DNA from: Paenibacillus sp. L3-i20
GTDB lineage: Bacteria > Bacillota > Bacilli > Paenibacillales > Paenibacillaceae
DNA: 64,000 nucleotides
Assembly (NCBI RefSeq): GCF_022180385.2
Contig: NZ_BQME02000002.1
Span: 2,258,501-2,322,500, forward strand
Direction of reading: 5' to 3'
The translations under genes and the position numbers were made by a program. A model generated the notes under the pieces. That model was not told the DNA's origin, made no database searches, and saw only the letters and a program-made list of their open reading frames with translations. Below, piece by piece: positions 61,701 through 64,000 of the stretch; the first letter of the stretch is position 1, and every line of letters begins with the position of its first letter.

Positions 61701-61727
61701 CTTGCTTCTTCTCTTTATTGATATCAC
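55764..61727 (-). CDS. Giant SLH-anchored surface protein with propeller, Ig-like repeats and FN3 domains
   Basis: 1987 residues, GTG start with AGGAAG 7 bases upstream. The signal peptide runs to ASAAS (residues 1-41). Seven modules of 50-58 residues follow, each W-x-x-(I/V/A)-(D/E)G ... GLNVN ... LYVAW-E ... VRVKKYDG, predicting a seven-bladed propeller. Nine 90-93-residue Ig-like units (about 430-1260) each carry LSATVDAVGGAATTVTWSSS or close. Then come a choice-of-anchor-like segment, two FN3 domains (PANPQNLAAVGG; APTNVTAIAADGQ), a beta-rich region, and three SLH domains at the C-terminus (FTDVVNHWAKVAI; FSDVKTSGWFSSAI; FADVTNVSDWAYSDV) that bind secondary wall polymer. Likely an adhesin or structural surface protein. 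Confidence 0.92.
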   Translation of the reverse strand: MISIKRRSKKTDRLRKVLHYLLAMILLIPILANGGTASAASGWSLIDGGGANGLNVNPANRGEYPGTAVWNGEVYVAWQERIVPGAFSNQIRVKKYNGTSWISVDGNGPNGLNVNAAKAGTRPTMVVFDNALYIAWTEAVTSSLNQVRVKKFNGTSWISAEGGSLAGINADASKDAFGPSLAVYKNALYATWTEAGQVRAKKYDGAEWTSVDGGGATGLNVNPLRVAGFPIMSVLGNDLYLVFSEVSGTNYQIRVKKYDGISWTIIDGSTTGLNMVSSKSATYPSVVVVDNALYVAWDEPIGNTDNQVRVKKYDGTTWSSIDGGGMNGINVNPNFRGHHVELAVVNNELYAVWQEHTGTGSFFKVRVKKYDGTTWRSAEANWNGVNVNATKSSFFPAVAVLNNVLYVAWQEKNNTEEQVRVGRYTAPLPPAINSVSVSPGTASVMQGGGKQLAASVDAVGGAATTVTWSSSDASNKVSVGGSGIVRVAADAAPGNYTITATSTVDSSKKGNATITVTLAPAVNSVNISPSSASVMQGGGKQLTASVDAVGGAATTVTWSSSDASNKVSVGGSGIVRVAADAAQGDYTITATSTVDSSKKGTATITVTAAPIAPAVNSVSVSPASASVVQGDNTQLSATVDAVGGAATTVTWSSSDASNKVSVDGSGNVSVGADAAPGNYTITATSTVDSSKKGSATITVTAAPIAPAVNSVSVSPASASVVQGGNTQLSATVDAVGGAATTVTWSSSDASNKVSVDGLGNVTVGADAALGNYIITATSTVDSSKKGSATITVTAAPIAPAVNSVIVSPASENVAQGGNTQLSATVDAVGGAATTVTWSSSDASNKVSVDGLGNVTVGADAALGNYIITATSTVDSSKKGSATITVTASPIAPAVNSVSVSPASENVVQGGDTQLSATVDAVGGAATTVTWSSSDASNKVSVDGSGIVTVATDAAPGAYTITATSTVDSSKKGSATITVTATPITPAVNSVSVSPASENVVQGGDTQLSATVDAVGGAATTVSWSSSDASNKVSVDGSGIVTVATDAALGAYTITATSTVDSSKKGSATITATASPIAPAVNSVSVSPASASVVQGDNTQLSATVDAVGGAATTVTWSSSDASNKVSVDGSGIVTVATDAAPGAYTITATSTVDSTKKGSATITVTAAPIAPAVNSVIVSPTSENVVQGGNMQLSATVDAVGGAATTVTWSSSDASNKVSVDGLGNVTIAVDAVPGNYTITATSTVDISKKGNATITVTAAPIAPTYTIAALTNQMLTVLTQGYVSGTQDTKTIAITNTGTGTLTNLSVKLSGVNSNDFVITQPASDLNSMESTSFTIQAKDGLKAGTYTVTATVSADHMTPVTFNVTQSVNLPNAPANPQNLAAVGGNRQVTLNWDAVPGATYYNIYKATASGEYSEVEVATVTSPTYSIQNLINGATYYFVVKAGNEGGLGAISNMASATPATAPVAPTNVTAIAADGQATITFKAPTENGGSTITGYEVTIAPGNKVATGPSSPIVITGLSNGTSYTFTVKAINAAGISVSSSESNSVVPRSSASEGSSTPSTSPLATNNGVDVLINGKVEQAGTATTSKRNDQHVRTISVNQKKLEEKLAAEGQGTVVTIPFNTKSDVMIGELSGQMVKSMESKQAVIAIKTDQVTYTIPAQQIDIGAVVDKLGKSVTLQDINVQIEIAAPTEDTLKVVENAAVNGTFTLVVPPLDFTIRAIYGNTSVKVTKFNAYVERSIAIPAGIDPNKITTGVVVESDGTVRHVPTKIVILDGKYYAQINSLTNSTYTVVWHPLEFTDVVNHWAKVAINDMGSRMVIDGTGEGLFSPDRDITRGEFASILVRGLGLKLENGSTQFSDVKTSGWFSSAINTAYAYQLIRGFEDDTFRPNDKITREEAMTILSRAMTITGLKAKLSDLSSDAILRPFADVTNVSDWAYSDVADSVQAGLVAGRSADELAPKTYITRAEVATIIQRLLQESDLI
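57952..60444 (-). repeat. Nine tandem 270-279 bp repeats (Ig-like units)
   Basis: Seven units of 279 bp and two of 270 bp repeat with high nucleotide identity, for example a block reading TTTGTTGCTGGCATCACTGC on the plus strand recurs every 279 bp from about 58077 to 59751. Variation between units is confined to a few positions such as ASASVVQGDN versus ASENVVQGGD. Recent duplication or ongoing gene conversion is implied. Confidence 0.95.
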
Positions 61728-61830
61728 TCTTCATCTTCCTTTCAAAAGTATCGTTCAGTCACTTAATTCGTTAGCTCAGCATAACCGACGTCACCTTAAA
61801 AAAACCTTAAAAATCGACAATATTCCTCAT

Positions 61831-61865
61831 AAAAAAGAGGCCTCACCTTAAAAAGATGAGAACCC
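61831..61865 (-). terminator. Terminator of the hybrid kinase gene
   Basis: On the minus strand GGTTCTCATCTT pairs with AAGGTGAGGCC, followed by TCTTTTTT. Confidence 0.75.
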
Positions 61866-61888
61866 CTTTCACAATTCGACACATTTTG

Positions 61889-64000
61889 TTAAATTGGCGC
61901 ATCAGGAATGCGAATAGTGACCTTCGTACCATATCCCAATTCACTTTCCAACTCTAGCGAATTTCCATATTCGTATTTCAATCGCTTGTTGATATTTTGT
62001 AAGCCTACCCCCTGTGACCCGTCAGAATCGCCCCTTTCAAGTAGCGTTTTCAACCGTTCAGGAGTGATTCCAACGCCATCGTCGGCCACAACAAATTGCC
62101 ACATCCCATCCAACTTTTCCGCCGTCAACGTCACCGTGCCGCCATCAATCCGATCGCCGATACCATGGCGAATCGCATTTTCTACAAGCGGCTGCAACAG
62201 AAGCGGCGGCATGTGTACACCATAAGCAGTCTCTGCGATATTATAGTTAAAACGAATGCGATCTTTAAACCGGGTTCTTTCAATTTCTACATACGTTCGA
62301 ATAAGACTGAATTCTTCTGCAAACCCGATACGCTCCTCCGTATTACTAAATCGGAAGCTTCCTCGCAAGTAATCAGCGAGATCGGCAATCATCTTCCGTG
62401 CGCGCTCCACATCCATATAGCTTAAGGCCACAATACTATTCAGCACATTAAACAAAAAGTGCGGTTTGATCTGCGATTGCAAAAATGCCACTTCCATATG
62501 GACCGCTCGGCCAAGCGACTCCTTCATCGCGAGCAGACTGCCGATTCTTGCCTTAAGCTCCTCTAAATCGAAAGGCTTCGGCAAATAATCATTCGCCCCC
62601 GCTTGAAAGGCAGCCACTTTATCTTGGGGCTGTATCGCTGCTGTCACCATTAGGACAGGTAGCTCGAGCAGCGAATATCTTTTGCGAATTTCTTGGCAAA
62701 CTTCATAGCCCGACATGCCCGGCATCATGAGATCAAGAATAACGAGATCAATTCTACCCAATTGATCGATCTGCTCCAGCGCTTCAAAACCGTTTTTAAC
62801 TGCAATCACTCGATAATCGAGGGGTTGCAGTGTGTCCAATAAGACTTTCAAGTTCACGTATTGATCATCGACGATAAGAACTGTATGTTTGCCGTTTAAA
62901 TTCACATGATAGGGTGTAACGAAGGAATATTCTGTTTCCTTAGGCATGACCTGTGGGCTTAGATAGGACACGGTCAATGCTGCTTCGCTTTGCTTATTGG
63001 CAATCGGAAGCGTGAATGTAAAAGTCGAACCGACTCCACGCGTGGAAGCAACAGATAGCTTACCCTTTTGCAGCTCGACCAGTTGCCTCGCGATCGGTAG
63101 CCCTAATCCGAAGCCGCGGTGCTGTGCACTCTCCAGCGATTTGAACGGTTCAAAGATGAAGGGAATGTCTTGAGGCTCTATACCTTCTCCTGTATCGTGC
63201 ACTGCAATTTCGAGCTTGCCTTCAAGTTCTCTCCCAGTAACGACAATCCTCCCGTTCTCCGTATGCTTGATTGCATTGTCAAGCAGATTTCCAATAACTT
63301 GGCTCAGACGAATTTCATCGGCATAAGCGGGAGGCAACTGCGCAGGAACATCGTTCACCAATTGAATCTGTTTTTCCATACAGAGGTAGGAATAAAAGCG
63401 CACTTGCACCTCCGCAATAGAACGAACATCAATGGGTGCTGGTACGATTATCAGCTCGCCTTGCTTCAGTTTAGATAAGTCTAAGATGTCGTAAACGAGC
63501 TGTGAAAGCTTCTTGGTAATGTCGGTAATTAACTGAAGCTTCTCCTGTTGCTTGGCAGTTGGTGGGTGTTCCCCATCGTTCAACATCGACCTTGAAATAT
63601 TCATCACCCCGTGAAGAGGCGTCTTGAATTCATGCGAGGTTCGTGCCAAAAAATCATCCTTTAACTTGTCCGTTTGCAGCAATTGCCCGGACAGCTCCTC
63701 AATTTTTTTGAATGCGTTCGAGAACCGGAGCGACATTAGAAGCGCTAGCATCAGCAGAACAAGAAAAGGTTCAATAGGCGCAAGTGAATAGATCGGCACG
63801 CCGAAATAAACATTCATATTTTGTTTCAGCACCAGCGCATTCAAAGCCAATGCAGCAACCGCCAAATACCCGCTCCCCGTTACTTTGTGCAGGGCTGTAT
63901 ATACGAACACATATGTGGCATACAGCAACGAGATCGTAACGTATAATGATGTCAATTGACGAAACGGCCCATTTGCAAGCTGGGAGGCGAAGCCTATATT
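61889..64000 (-). CDS. Hybrid sensor with two kinase modules (5' end outside window)
   Basis: At least 704 residues; the frame stays open to base 64000, so the N-terminus is missing. The visible part starts with membrane helices of a probable 7TM-DISM sensor. A HisKA domain follows (ARTSHEFKTPLHGVMNISRS) with its HATPase (NLLDNAIKHT, DTGEGI, GFGLGLPIARQLVE). A receiver domain comes next (VLIVDDQYVNLKVL, phospho-Asp in LVILDLMMPGMSG, Lys in DYLPKPFD), then a second LytS-type kinase (LQSQIKPHFLFNVLNSIV) with HATPase (LVENAIRHGIG, VADDGVGI, GVGLQNINKRL). It lies upstream of the SLH-protein gene on the same strand but is separated by a terminator. Confidence 0.92.
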   Translation of the reverse strand, partial: NIGFASQLANGPFRQLTSLYVTISLLYATYVFVYTALHKVTGSGYLAVAALALNALVLKQNMNVYFGVPIYSLAPIEPFLVLLMLALLMSLRFSNAFKKIEELSGQLLQTDKLKDDFLARTSHEFKTPLHGVMNISRSMLNDGEHPPTAKQQEKLQLITDITKKLSQLVYDILDLSKLKQGELIIVPAPIDVRSIAEVQVRFYSYLCMEKQIQLVNDVPAQLPPAYADEIRLSQVIGNLLDNAIKHTENGRIVVTGRELEGKLEIAVHDTGEGIEPQDIPFIFEPFKSLESAQHRGFGLGLPIARQLVELQKGKLSVASTRGVGSTFTFTLPIANKQSEAALTVSYLSPQVMPKETEYSFVTPYHVNLNGKHTVLIVDDQYVNLKVLLDTLQPLDYRVIAVKNGFEALEQIDQLGRIDLVILDLMMPGMSGYEVCQEIRKRYSLLELPVLMVTAAIQPQDKVAAFQAGANDYLPKPFDLEELKARIGSLLAMKESLGRAVHMEVAFLQSQIKPHFLFNVLNSIVALSYMDVERARKMIADLADYLRGSFRFSNTEERIGFAEEFSLIRTYVEIERTRFKDRIRFNYNIAETAYGVHMPPLLLQPLVENAIRHGIGDRIDGGTVTLTAEKLDGMWQFVVADDGVGITPERLKTLLERGDSDGSQGVGLQNINKRLKYEYGNSLELESELGYGTKVTIRIPDAPI

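Overview
The window looks like chromosome from a low-to-moderate GC, endospore-forming Firmicute of the Paenibacillaceae (Paenibacillus or a close relative). This is inferred from gene content: an S-layer-homology (SLH) giant surface protein, Spo0M, a CIRCE heat-shock operator, a hybrid histidine kinase with dual kinase modules, a DUF4358/MBOAT/DHHW cassette and AGGAGG-type ribosome binding sites. No tRNA, rRNA, insertion sequence, prophage or CRISPR array was seen. Both strands are used in short operons separated by clear hairpin terminators.

Layout. 0-3 kb: a CadC/CzrA-type ArsR repressor, an ArsR-type operator/promoter for a leftward gene just outside the window, a YdjM-like membrane protein, a small DUF6509-like protein and the Mn-dependent pyrophosphatase PpaC. 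3.2-7.1 kb: a sugar-catabolic operon (Gfo/Idh/MocA oxidoreductase and two TIM-barrel isomerases) divergent from an AraC regulator. 7.1-10 kb: a frameshifted lipoprotein gene, a long-form threonine synthase and a DUF4132 fragment. 10-12.7 kb: the methionine importer MetNIQ. 13-16 kb: a small SET-domain protein and a truncated RHS-type cell-surface protein. 16.3-19.5 kb: a lipoprotein-MBOAT-DHHW polysaccharide O-acetylation cassette. 19.5-28 kb: housekeeping and stress genes, including a TerC-family transporter behind a yybP-ykoY manganese riboswitch, thymidine kinase, an M15 peptidase and an LLM oxidoreductase/Bmr-like efflux pair. 28-31.5 kb: a SWIM-SNF2 ATPase. 31.6-35.1 kb: a gluconate-type unit (RpiR regulator, 6-phosphogluconate dehydrogenase, gluconokinase) with two candidate operators. 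35-43 kb: a WYL regulator, a sigma factor, a divergent ClpP paralogue, a His/Asn-rich protein, HtpG under CIRCE control, and Spo0M. 43.7-47.2 kb: a UvrA-like ATPase and serine hydrolase operon under a palindromic operator. 47.9-53.2 kb: a decayed stretch with relics of a creatininase, a GNAT acetyltransferase and a FecCD permease around nupC, rlmA and a sensor-domain protein. 53.3-64 kb: a histidine phosphatase, an ECF sigma/anti-sigma pair, a 1987-residue SLH surface protein with nine near-identical Ig-like repeats, and a dual-kinase hybrid sensor cut by the window edge.

Most notable: the 23S rRNA methyltransferase gene rlmA is preceded by what looks like an antibiotic-sensing attenuator. 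It has a 9-codon leader peptide ending in Arg-Leu-Arg (the +X+ macrolide-arrest motif) placed a few bases before an intrinsic terminator. Other signals that stand out are the perfect CIRCE on htpG, the palindrome covering the promoter of the UvrA-like operon, the seven-module propeller plus nine-repeat stalk of the SLH protein, and the density of relics between 47.9 and 53.2 kb.
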